From the NCBI GenBank assembly GCA_052093725.1, contig JBQDHL010000079.1:1-7434 (forward strand): 7,434 bases of DNA, given 5' to 3'. Of this stretch, positions 1 through 5,688 are shown piece by piece (position 1 is the stretch's first letter; every line of letters begins with the position of its first letter). The notes beneath the pieces were generated by a model. The model saw only the letters and a list, made by a program, of their open reading frames with translations, searched no databases and was not told the DNA's origin. A program made the translations under genes and the position numbers. Origin of the DNA: Jeotgalicoccus sp052093725. GTDB lineage: Bacteria; Bacillota; Bacilli; Staphylococcales; Salinicoccaceae.

Positions 1-329
1 AAAGCTCCCTTCTTGAAGTAGATGAAGGTGTGCTGGAAGCAGCAGATGCTATGGGTGCAACGCCAATGCAGACAATTGTTAAATTCGTGCTGCCGGAAGC
101 GTTCGGTTCTCTAATAGTGAATTTCACTATTTCCATTATCGGCCTGGTCGGTGCATCAGCTATGGCCGGCACAGTCGGCGGCGGCGGTATCGGTGACTTA
201 GCGATTACTTACGGCTATCAAAGGTTCGATACAGTCACCATGCTGATCACAGTTGTCATCCTGATAATTATGGTTCAGGGCTTGCAGTCGGCTGGTAATA
301 AGTTTGCAAGAGTTGTAAGAAGAAGATAA
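1..329 (+). CDS. metI: Methionine ABC transporter permease MetI, C-terminal fragment
   Basis: This is the 3' end of an integral-membrane permease of the MetNIQ importer, which moves methionine across the cytoplasmic membrane using the MetN ATPase. The reading frame is open from the first bases of the window (the codons at positions 3-29 read SSLLEVDEG), so the gene begins outside the window. The GTG at position 30 is an ordinary internal valine codon. The permease 'EAA loop', which docks onto the ATPase, is plain: EAADAMGATPMQ, then VLPEAF. Two hydrophobic stretches follow (LIVNFTISIIGLVGASAMAG and MLITVVILIIMVQGL), as expected for the last transmembrane helices, and the protein ends in a basic tail (ARVVRRR). 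The Gly-rich GTVGGGGIGDLA segment is typical of MetI. metQ starts 19 bp downstream, so the two are surely co-transcribed. metN should lie just upstream, outside the window. Confidence 0.93.
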   Translation, partial: SSLLEVDEGVLEAADAMGATPMQTIVKFVLPEAFGSLIVNFTISIIGLVGASAMAGTVGGGGIGDLAITYGYQRFDTVTMLITVVILIIMVQGLQSAGNKFARVVRRR

Positions 330-348
330 AAATAGGAGGAATTATATT

Positions 349-1167
349 ATGAAAAAAGTTATTTTATTTACCAGTTTACTGTTAATCGGCATCGTTCTTT
401 CAGGATGCGGTGATGGAGGTAAGGAGACAGTCAGTATCGGTATTAGCGGGACTGACACAGTAGTGTGGGATTACGTTGCAGAAAAAGCTGCCAAAGAGGA
501 TATTGAAATAGAAATTGTTACATTTAATGATTACGTTCAGCCTAATACGGCGCTTGCCGACGGTGAAATAGACTTAAATTCATTCCAGACTGTCGCGTAT
601 TTTGATGAATTTATCGAAGAAAGAAATCTGGATTTAGTACCGATTGCTACGACAAATCTTGCACCGATGGGTATTTACTCTGATTCACTGACAGATCCGA
701 CAGACATTCCTGACGGCGGCACAATCGCACTGCCGAATGACGTATCTAACCAGGGACGTGCATTAATGCTCTTGGAAGATGCCGGTCTGATCACACTGGT
801 TGAAGATTATAACGGGTTAGGTTCAATCGAAAATGCAGTTGTTGAAAATCCGAATGATTATCAATTCGAAGAAGTAGCACCAGCACAGATTCCACGTGCA
901 TTAGGTGATGTGGATCTTGGCATTATTAATAATGGTATTGCAAAAGATGCAAACCTTCACCCAATTAAAGATTCCATTTTCCGTGAAGATGACACAGCAA
1001 CTGATTACGTAAATATTATCGCTTCAAATGCTGAAGATGCAGACAATGAAACATACAACAGAATTGCTGAACTTTACCAGGAAGCAGATACTGCGGAGTT
1101 CATCGAAAAAGAGTACGACGGCGCATTAATCCCGACAGTACTTGAATTAAGTGAAATTGGCTGGTAA
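349..1167 (+). CDS. metQ: Methionine-binding lipoprotein MetQ (NlpA family)
   Basis: This is the substrate-binding component of the MetNIQ importer, anchored to the outer face of the membrane as a lipoprotein. The 272-aa length is normal for the family. The start is fixed by AGGAGGA at 334-340, eight bases before ATG. The N-terminus has a basic start (MKK), a hydrophobic core and the lipobox LSGC (residues 17-20), so Cys20 should be acylated. Family blocks are clear: DYVQPNTALADGEIDLNSFQ, the PNDVSNQGRALMLLEDAGLI segment and IINNGIAKDA. The family usually has N-(R)-GRAL in the middle block, and here it is NQGRAL, so the ligand could differ somewhat. Met-containing dipeptides are a known alternative ligand for a staphylococcal paralogue. 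The gene is last in its operon, since a strong hairpin terminator follows within 2 bp of the stop. Identity as a MetQ-family lipoprotein is secure; the exact ligand is inferred. Confidence 0.93.
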   Translation: MKKVILFTSLLLIGIVLSGCGDGGKETVSIGISGTDTVVWDYVAEKAAKEDIEIEIVTFNDYVQPNTALADGEIDLNSFQTVAYFDEFIEERNLDLVPIATTNLAPMGIYSDSLTDPTDIPDGGTIALPNDVSNQGRALMLLEDAGLITLVEDYNGLGSIENAVVENPNDYQFEEVAPAQIPRALGDVDLGIINNGIAKDANLHPIKDSIFREDDTATDYVNIIASNAEDADNETYNRIAELYQEADTAEFIEKEYDGALIPTVLELSEIGW

Positions 1168-1168
1168 T

Positions 1169-1201
1169 AAATAAAAGCTCCCGTTAAGGGAGCTTTTATT
1201 T
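1169..1201. terminator. Bidirectional intrinsic terminator between metQ and the convergent 96-aa gene
   Basis: A perfect 14-bp stem (1169-1182 with 1188-1201) encloses the 5-base loop GTTAA. The GC-rich core is AGCTCCC/GGGAGCT. It is flanked by A-runs on the left and T-runs on the right, so it can terminate transcripts in both directions. It starts 2 bp after the metQ stop and abuts the stop codon of the opposing gene at 1202-1204. Confidence 0.93.
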
Positions 1202-1492
1202 TTATAACAATTCGATAAACTGCTCTTCTTTTTCACTTTGCGGGTTAAACGTTATATCTTCACTGATATTCTGTGTCATAAATGACGCATACATCTGCTT
1301 TGCAACAGGTTCATTGAAGTCTTCCCTAAAACTATAATGTACATCGATTTCATTATCCAAATCACTGTCTATACCTGCGAGGTAAGCGATAATACCTTCT
1401 TCCGTGCACAGCGTTAAATATTTTACATTTTCAAGCTGCAGCTGTTTCTCAAAATCCAGAATCGCTGCCGGTTCAATATTTTTAATTTCCAT
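1202..1492 (-). CDS. Hypothetical 96-aa acidic cytoplasmic protein
   Basis: I do not recognise the family. The frame is open up to an ATG at 1522, but the start at 1490-1492 is preferred. It has a near-ideal ribosome binding site, GGAAGGAG at 1500-1507 with 7-base spacing, while the upstream ATG has none. The product begins MEIKNIEPAAILDFEKQL and is strongly acidic (for example DSDLDNEIDVHYSFREDF). It has no signal peptide, membrane segment or metal motif. The predicted pattern is mixed helix and strand: a helix around AAILDFEKQLQL, then strands at VKYLTLCTEE and GIIAYLAGID. That suggests a small single-domain protein. It faces metQ convergently and shares its terminator, and it is divergent from the trans-sulfuration gene. 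The strong RBS, the terminator and the plausible promoter argue that it is real and expressed. No function can be assigned. Confidence 0.8.
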   Translation of the reverse strand: MEIKNIEPAAILDFEKQLQLENVKYLTLCTEEGIIAYLAGIDSDLDNEIDVHYSFREDFNEPVAKQMYASFMTQNISEDITFNPQSEKEEQFIELL

Positions 1493-1499
1493 CAAAAAA

Positions 1500-1507
1500 C
1501 TCCTTCC
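1500..1507 (-). promoter_or_regulatory. Shine-Dalgarno site that fixes the start of the 96-aa gene
   Basis: On the minus strand this reads GGAAGGAG, seven bases before the ATG at 1492. It lies downstream of the alternative ATG at 1522, so it supports the shorter 96-aa product over the 106-aa frame. Confidence 0.85.
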
Positions 1508-1522
1508 GGTGTTTTTAATCAA

Positions 1523-1547
1523 TTACCCTTTTTAAAAATATACAATC
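1523..1547 (-). promoter_or_regulatory. Possible sigma-B-type promoter for the 96-aa gene
   Basis: On the minus strand, GGGTAA (1528-1523) fits the -10 element of general-stress sigma-B promoters (GGGWAW). A partial -35 element, GATTGT (1547-1542, compare GTTTAA), lies 13 bases upstream, inside the normal 12-15 range. Transcription would begin near 1516, giving a leader of about 23 bases with the ribosome binding site well placed. No comparably placed sigma-A hexamer pair is evident. This is a pattern match only. Confidence 0.35.
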
Positions 1548-1579
1548 TTTCATTCTCAGCTTTTATTTATCTGAATTTA

Positions 1580-1608
1580 TAGATAACTCTTAATAACAAC
1601 TGTATACT
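1580..1608 (+). promoter_or_regulatory. Candidate sigma-A promoter for the trans-sulfuration gene
   Basis: The -10-like TATACT (1603-1608) is preceded at 17-base spacing by TAGATA (1580-1585), which matches four of six -35 consensus bases. The start site would be near 1615, about 28 bases before the ATG. The gene has an RBS, AGAGGG, at 1631-1636. The whole divergent region (1523-1642) is AT-rich, and I could not identify a regulator box or a riboswitch in it. Confidence 0.4.
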
Positions 1609-1642
1609 GATTCATATAAACTTTAAAAAAAGAGGGATATAT

Positions 1643-2776
1643 ATGCGTTTTGAAACGAAAGCAATTCATGCTGGAAGACAAGTAGATCCGATGACTGGAG
1701 CAGTTACAACACCGATGCACCTGTCCACTACTTACGAAAGATCCGCTGACGGTTCTTATACCGACGGCTTTATGTACAGCCGCGGAGACAATCCAAACCG
1801 CCGTTCTTTGGAAGAGTGTCTGACTGCACTTGAAGAAGGATATGACTCTGTCGCTTTCTCTTCAGGAATGGCAGCTATTTCATCAATAATTGAGGCGCTC
1901 CCGGAAGATAAACCCCGGAGAATTATTCTTCCGGATGATATGTATTTCGGCGTGCTGACTTTGCTCAATGAAACGGATATCGGAAGAAGGTTTGATATTG
2001 TCACTGTTGATATGAGTAATCTAGAAGAGTTAAAAGAAGCCGTTCAAAGTGAAGCTACCGGCTTAATCTGGATTGAAACACCGTCAAATCCACAGATTAA
2101 AATCTTTGATATTGCCGCGGTCGTTAATATCGCAAGAAAAGCAGGGGCAGTAACTGTTGTAGATAATACAACTGCAACACCTGTTCTGCAAAACCCGCTG
2201 TCACTAGGTGCTGATTTTTCACTGCATTCTGTCACTAAGTATATCGGCGGTCACAGCGATCTGTTACTTGGTGCAGTCGTAGCGAAAGAAGACGGCCCGA
2301 TGCTTCAAAACTTACGAACGTGGCAGCATGCAAAAGGTGCCGTGCCGTCATCATTTGACTGCTGGCTCGCACTTCGCGGTGTTCAGACTTTATCAGCAAG
2401 AATGTCAGTGCACTGCTCCAGCGCTAAAATCATCGCTGACTTTTTAAATCATCATGACCAAGTTGAAGCCGTGTACCATCCTGGTCTTCCCGAGCACCCC
2501 GGACACGACATTGCTGCAGCACAAATGAGTGACTTTGGCGGACTGATGTCGTTTAAAGTTAGAGGAAATGCTGAAGATGCAATAAAAGTAGCCAATACGG
2601 TTAAAATCTTTACACAGGCAACGAGTCTCGGAGGCACGCACAGCTATATCGAACACCGTGCTTCGGTGGAAAAAGAATTAACTAAAGCGCCGGACACACT
2701 ACTCCGTTTATCTATCGGCCTCGAAAACGTTCAGGACCTGCAGGAAGATCTCGAACAGGCGCTCGCTGAAATATAA
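1643..2776 (+). CDS. PLP-dependent trans-sulfuration enzyme (cystathionine gamma-synthase/gamma-lyase family)
   Basis: This is a cytosolic Cys/Met-metabolism PLP enzyme of 377 aa, the usual family size. It opens with ETKAIHAGR. The phosphate-binding YSR is at residues 45-47 and the SSGMAA loop at 73-78. The ring-stacking Tyr101 lies in DDMYFG. The cofactor-nitrogen Asp174 is in VVDNTTATP, the Schiff-base Lys199 in SVTKYIGGHSD, and the carboxylate-binding Arg355 in LLRLSIGLE. So the catalytic set is complete. The enzyme should act on cystathionine, cysteine or an O-acylhomoserine; which one cannot be read from sequence. Several positions are unusual: NPN where NPT is typical, TT where the family has TF after DN, and His333 (SLGGTHSYIEHRAS) where the family nearly always has Glu. 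The start at 1643 has an RBS, AGAGGG, six bases upstream. The sulfide:quinone oxidoreductase gene follows 74 bp downstream. I saw no terminator between them, so partial co-transcription is possible. Confidence 0.9.
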   Translation: MRFETKAIHAGRQVDPMTGAVTTPMHLSTTYERSADGSYTDGFMYSRGDNPNRRSLEECLTALEEGYDSVAFSSGMAAISSIIEALPEDKPRRIILPDDMYFGVLTLLNETDIGRRFDIVTVDMSNLEELKEAVQSEATGLIWIETPSNPQIKIFDIAAVVNIARKAGAVTVVDNTTATPVLQNPLSLGADFSLHSVTKYIGGHSDLLLGAVVAKEDGPMLQNLRTWQHAKGAVPSSFDCWLALRGVQTLSARMSVHCSSAKIIADFLNHHDQVEAVYHPGLPEHPGHDIAAAQMSDFGGLMSFKVRGNAEDAIKVANTVKIFTQATSLGGTHSYIEHRASVEKELTKAPDTLLRLSIGLENVQDLQEDLEQALAEI

Positions 2777-2791
2777 ATCATAAGAATAAAT

Positions 2792-2797
2792 TATAAT
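2792..2797 (+). promoter_or_regulatory. -10 element (TATAAT) upstream of the sqr-like gene
   Basis: A perfect TATAAT hexamer lies 53 bases before the ATG of the SQR gene. The -35 region is poor; the best candidates, around 2766-2772, sit at 19-20 base spacing. Transcription would begin near 2804, immediately at the left edge of the 40-bp palindrome. A weak -35 next to a dyad suggests a regulated promoter, but that is inference. Confidence 0.45.
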
Positions 2798-2804
2798 ATG
2801 AGTA

Positions 2805-2844
2805 ACCTCTGTGTAAACGGGAATATTTCCAGTAACACGGAGGT
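2805..2844 (+). promoter_or_regulatory. 40-bp concentric palindrome covering the sqr ribosome binding site
   Basis: The outer arms are ACCTCTGTGT (2805-2814) and ACACGGAGGT (2835-2844). They pair over 10 bp with one G-U wobble. The inner arms form a second dyad, GGGAATATTTCC (2819-2830), with exactly the same centre (2824.5). The right outer arm contains the Shine-Dalgarno GGAGGT (2839-2844), which would be paired with ACCTCT in RNA. No T-run follows, so it is not a normal terminator. It may be a repressor operator placed at the transcription start, an RNA hairpin limiting translation, or both. Confidence 0.65.
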
Positions 2845-2850
2845 GTTCTT

Positions 2851-4035
2851 ATGAAAAAACATTATAAGTTAGTTATTCTCGGCGGAGGGACCGGCGGTAT
2901 ATCGTCTGCCAGCCGGGTTCTCTCTAAAAAGAAAGAGTTAAAAGAAGATGTCTTAATTATAGAATCCGATGATTATCATTATTTCCAGCCTGCATGGCCG
3001 TTAGTCGGGAGCGGTGACGAAAAACTTGATTCCACATGGAAACCTATGGAAAAAATCATACCGAAAGGAGCACGCTGGCTCAAATCATCCGTTAGAAAAG
3101 TTGACCCTGTAAAACGGGAAGTGACGGCGGACGATACCGTCATTACCTATGACTTTCTAGTCGTTGCACTCGGTATTGAACTCAATTACGATGCGATTAA
3201 AGGTGCTAAGGAATCTATTGGCACAAACGGTGTATGTACAAACTATTTATATGATTTCGTCGAATACACTTATCAATCACTTAAAAATACAAAATCCGGC
3301 AACATTATCGTAACGAAGCCGCAATCAAAAATTAAAGGCGGCGTTTCTGCAGAAAACTCGTTGTTTACGATGGATGATTTTGTGAAACAGCATGATCGTA
3401 AGGTCGATATAAAGTTCAGAAGCGGACGGGAAGACATATTTGAAGTGAAAAAATATAACGACAGTCTCGTCAGTCAGATGGAAGAAAAAAATATCGACTA
3501 CAAGCTGAATGAAGAACTGATTGAAGTGAAAGGCAGAGAGAAACAGGCTGTATTCAAAAATACTCATACTGGTGAAACACATACTCTGCCTTTTGAAACA
3601 CTTGTCATCACACCGCCGATGCATGGCCCGTCAGTTTTAAAAAACTCAGGCCTGCTGGATGCAGAAGGCTGGGTAGACGTCGATAAACACACGATGATGC
3701 ACAATAAATATACAACTGTATTTTCTCTTGGTGATTCATCCAGTCTGCCAACAGTAAAAATGGGCGGTGCGGTCAGAAAACAGCTGCCCATTCTAGTCGA
3801 TAATCTGCTTGAACGTATAGATGATCAGGAACCCACTCATAAATATGACGGCAGAACAGCCTGTCCCATCGCAACTGAATACGGCCAACTGATTCTCGCT
3901 GAATTCGGTTATGACAAAGTGCCGACAGAAACAACTTTCCTGAATCAGGCTGATGATAAGAAGATTTTTTATCAGTTTAAAAAGAATATGCTGCCCATTA
4001 TGTACTGGTATGCATTGCTGAAGGGTAAATCATAG
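2851..4035 (+). CDS. sqr: Sulfide:quinone oxidoreductase-like FAD protein (type II), lacking one catalytic Cys
   Basis: The type II SQR family oxidises H2S to persulfide or polysulfide and reduces membrane quinone. This 394-aa protein has the FAD Rossmann motif VILGGGTGG (8-16) and the type II block YHYFQPAWPLVGSG (42-54). It also has IFEVKKYNDSL, VITPPMHGPSVL, GWVDVDKHTM and the second flavin motif FSLGDSSSLPT (291-301) followed by KMGGAVRKQ. It ends with KYDGRTACPIATEYGQLILAEF and hydrophobic LPIMYWYALLKG. The C-terminal redox Cys is present (Cys338). The other, normally in K-C-x-G-A-P-Q, is replaced by Gly: the segment reads KIKGGVSAEN with Gly163 at that position. The only other Cys is Cys129 (NGVCTNY). 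The reaction is therefore uncertain, and the protein may be a diverged or inactive paralogue. The start has GGAGGT at 2839-2844. The sulfur genes upstream support a role in sulfide handling. Confidence 0.85.
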   Translation: MKKHYKLVILGGGTGGISSASRVLSKKKELKEDVLIIESDDYHYFQPAWPLVGSGDEKLDSTWKPMEKIIPKGARWLKSSVRKVDPVKREVTADDTVITYDFLVVALGIELNYDAIKGAKESIGTNGVCTNYLYDFVEYTYQSLKNTKSGNIIVTKPQSKIKGGVSAENSLFTMDDFVKQHDRKVDIKFRSGREDIFEVKKYNDSLVSQMEEKNIDYKLNEELIEVKGREKQAVFKNTHTGETHTLPFETLVITPPMHGPSVLKNSGLLDAEGWVDVDKHTMMHNKYTTVFSLGDSSSLPTVKMGGAVRKQLPILVDNLLERIDDQEPTHKYDGRTACPIATEYGQLILAEFGYDKVPTETTFLNQADDKKIFYQFKKNMLPIMYWYALLKGKS

Positions 4036-4042
4036 CACCATA

Positions 4043-4080
4043 AAAAAGACGTTATCGAATTTAAACGATAACGTCTTTTT
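4043..4080. terminator. Bidirectional intrinsic terminator between the sqr-like gene and the SBP gene
   Basis: A perfect 15-bp stem pairs 4043-4057 with 4066-4080, with loop AATTTAAA. The core is GACGTTATCG/CGATAACGTC. It is flanked by A5 on the left and T5 on the right, so it serves both converging genes. It ends one base before the stop codon of the minus-strand gene at 4082-4084. Confidence 0.95.
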
Positions 4081-4081
4081 A

Positions 4082-5509
4082 TTATTTAAAAGTAAGGTTT
4101 TCAAGTCTGATATAACCTGCTGCATCGAGTTCAACATCTTCGAGCTGAGCAGTATTATAAGCGAGACTCATATTCGGATGAACGAGTGGTGCATACGGTA
4201 CATCTTCACGGAGCATAGTATGGATTTTAGTATACTCTTCAAGTCTGTCCTTGTCTTCTGTGGCACTTCTCGCACTTTCCAGTGCCGCATCAACGTCCCC
4301 ATTAGTATAGAACGCTCTATTACCACCAAAACCTCTGTTAGTACTGAGAGTTAAAGCAGACAGCAGATAATCCGCATCACCGGTAGATGCTGTAAAGCTG
4401 AGCAGGAACATATCATGTTGTCCCTCTCCCAAACGTTCCATAAATGTTGCCATTTCAAATTGTTCTATTGTGATATTAATATTTAACTCTTTAAGCTGCT
4501 CCTGGATATACACTGCAGAATCGACTAAATCCTGGCTGTCGTTTACCCATATCGTTGCATCAAAACCATCTGCGTGACTGGATTCTGCGAGAGCTGTCTG
4601 TGCTTTTTTCATGTCTTGGCCAACTTCCGGCAGTTCTTCATCGTAGCCGAAGACGCTCGCAGACACCATACTGTTCGGAATCGTAGCCTGTCCGTTATAA
4701 ATACCTTCTTTTAACTCTTCTCTGTCGATAGCAAAATCGATAGCCTGGCGCACTTTAACATCATCGAAAGGTTCCTGTTCCGTATTGAAACCAAGATAAT
4801 TCGTTCTTAACGATTCCGCTTCAACAAATTCAGTGCTGTCACTGTTTTGAACTCTGTCCATCATAGCCATATCAACAGGCGTAGTAATATTTACGCCACC
4901 GGATTCAAGTTCTGCCATCATTGAACCCGATTCAGGAATAATAACAAATGTCAGATTATCAATATTGCTTTCACCCGCAAAATCTTCAAAGCGTTCAAAC
5001 TCTATATTTTGTCCCGGAGCTCTCGCTTTAAATTTAACGTAGTTTGTACCATCCGGATTCTCTGAAAGATAAGTACTTGTGTGCGCTGCAATCTGTTCTG
5101 AAACCTTCGTAAACTTTTCGCCGCCTGAATCTCTCAGTTCATAATAATCTTCTGCGGTCATATCGAGCTCAGTCTGATCAATGGCATTTTGATAATCAGC
5201 ATCAATACTCTCTTTACTCATAATACTCGCTGCTGTGTGCGCTAAATTATCCGGCAGCGGAGCAAATGGATAAGACGTGGTAATATTTAATTCATAATCA
5301 TTAACAATTTCAATCTCTTCAATCATGTCGAACAGGAATACGGTAGGAGAACTGATACTTGGATCCAGAACGCGTTCAAGAGATGCCTTTACATCTTGAG
5401 CAGTGAACTCAGAACCATTATGAAACGTTACGCCTTCGGCTAGTTTAAAGTTCCATTTTGTATCGTCCGTCTGTTCCCACTCCGCAGCAAGTCCCGGTTT
5501 ATGAGACAT
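4082..5509 (-). CDS. ABC transporter substrate-binding protein, family 5 (peptide/glutathione type), 5' end missing
   Basis: This is an extracytoplasmic solute-binding protein for an oligopeptide, nickel or glutathione-type ABC importer. The visible 475 aa cover most of the mature protein. The family-5 signature is at the start (GLAAEWEQTDDTKWNFKL, then GVTFHNGSEFTAQDV). Further on are TSYPFAPLPDNLAH, YLGFNTEQEPFDDVKVRQAIDFAIDRE (residues 238-264) and GDADYLLSAL (377-386). The ATG at 5509 is not the true start. In-frame conserved sequence (TLVAREID) continues to 5533, and earlier residues occur in another frame up to the assembly gap, so signal peptide, lipobox and RBS are lost. The region 101-180 is divergent: there is a Glu/Asp-rich insertion near 108-140, and GTNYVKF and DFAGE stand where GTGPYKF and DYWG are usual. 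By general resemblance it is closest to proteins annotated as glutathione-binding, but the ligand is not proven. No permease or ATPase gene is visible. It ends at the terminator at 4043-4080. Confidence 0.82.
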   Translation of the reverse strand: MSHKPGLAAEWEQTDDTKWNFKLAEGVTFHNGSEFTAQDVKASLERVLDPSISSPTVFLFDMIEEIEIVNDYELNITTSYPFAPLPDNLAHTAASIMSKESIDADYQNAIDQTELDMTAEDYYELRDSGGEKFTKVSEQIAAHTSTYLSENPDGTNYVKFKARAPGQNIEFERFEDFAGESNIDNLTFVIIPESGSMMAELESGGVNITTPVDMAMMDRVQNSDSTEFVEAESLRTNYLGFNTEQEPFDDVKVRQAIDFAIDREELKEGIYNGQATIPNSMVSASVFGYDEELPEVGQDMKKAQTALAESSHADGFDATIWVNDSQDLVDSAVYIQEQLKELNINITIEQFEMATFMERLGEGQHDMFLLSFTASTGDADYLLSALTLSTNRGFGGNRAFYTNGDVDAALESARSATEDKDRLEEYTKIHTMLREDVPYAPLVHPNMSLAYNTAQLEDVELDAAGYIRLENLTFK

Positions 5510-5588
5510 ATCAATTTCACGTGCAACGAGCGTCTGATTTGAATCGCGTTGACATCATTTGTGCCGTGAGGATCAATGGTCGATAAAT
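5510..5588 (-). pseudogene. Upstream coding remnant of the SBP gene, out of frame by a small deletion
   Basis: Reading the minus strand from 5586 to about 5530 gives LSTIDPHGTNDVNAIQIR. This is the classic family-5 N-terminal block (S-x-DPHGTND), but it is in a different frame from the downstream protein. The downstream frame resumes with TLVAREID (5533-5510) and meets a TGA at 5557-5555 if read upstream. In relatives the two blocks are joined by about five residues (of the form R-x-I-Y-E). The simplest reading is a loss of about 16 bp (3n+1) at the AGACGCTC junction. It is either a real inactivating mutation or a contig-end error, because the gap begins only about 55 bp away. Confidence 0.7.
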
Positions 5589-5688
5589 NNNNNNNNNNNN
5601 NNNNNNNNNNNNNNNNNNNNNNNNNNNNNNNNNNNNNNNNNNNNNNNNNNNNNNNNNNNNNNNNNNNNNNNNNNNNNNNNNNNNNNNN
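5589..5688. other. Assembly gap (100 N)
   Basis: Exactly 100 unknown bases, the conventional placeholder for a gap of unknown size. The true distance and the adjacency of the flanks are not established. The missing sequence must contain the start of the SBP gene, its promoter and RBS, and probably more copies of the 42-bp repeat that begins directly at the right edge. Confidence 0.97.

Noticed and set aside
30..32. GTG start for a 99-aa membrane protein
   Set aside because: The frame is open upstream and encodes the MetI sequence SSLLEVDEG; it is an internal valine of a partial gene.
1493..1522. Ten-residue N-terminal extension of the 96-aa protein
   Set aside because: The GGAAGGAG site at 1500-1507 lies inside this extension and points to the ATG at 1492.
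1523..1642. SAM riboswitch or T-box upstream of the trans-sulfuration gene
   Set aside because: The region is too short and AT-rich, with no conserved riboswitch core and no terminator/antiterminator pair.
2805..2847. Intrinsic terminator of the trans-sulfuration gene
   Set aside because: The dyad is not followed by a T-run and overlaps the Shine-Dalgarno site of the next gene; an operator or leader hairpin fits better.
2444..3791. Minus-strand open frames within the trans-sulfuration and SQR genes
   Set aside because: They overlap strongly conserved plus-strand genes and show no start signals or family resemblance.
5530..5560. Programmed frameshift in the SBP gene
   Set aside because: No slippery heptamer or downstream structure is seen, and residues are missing as well as the frame being shifted; deletion or contig-end error is simpler.
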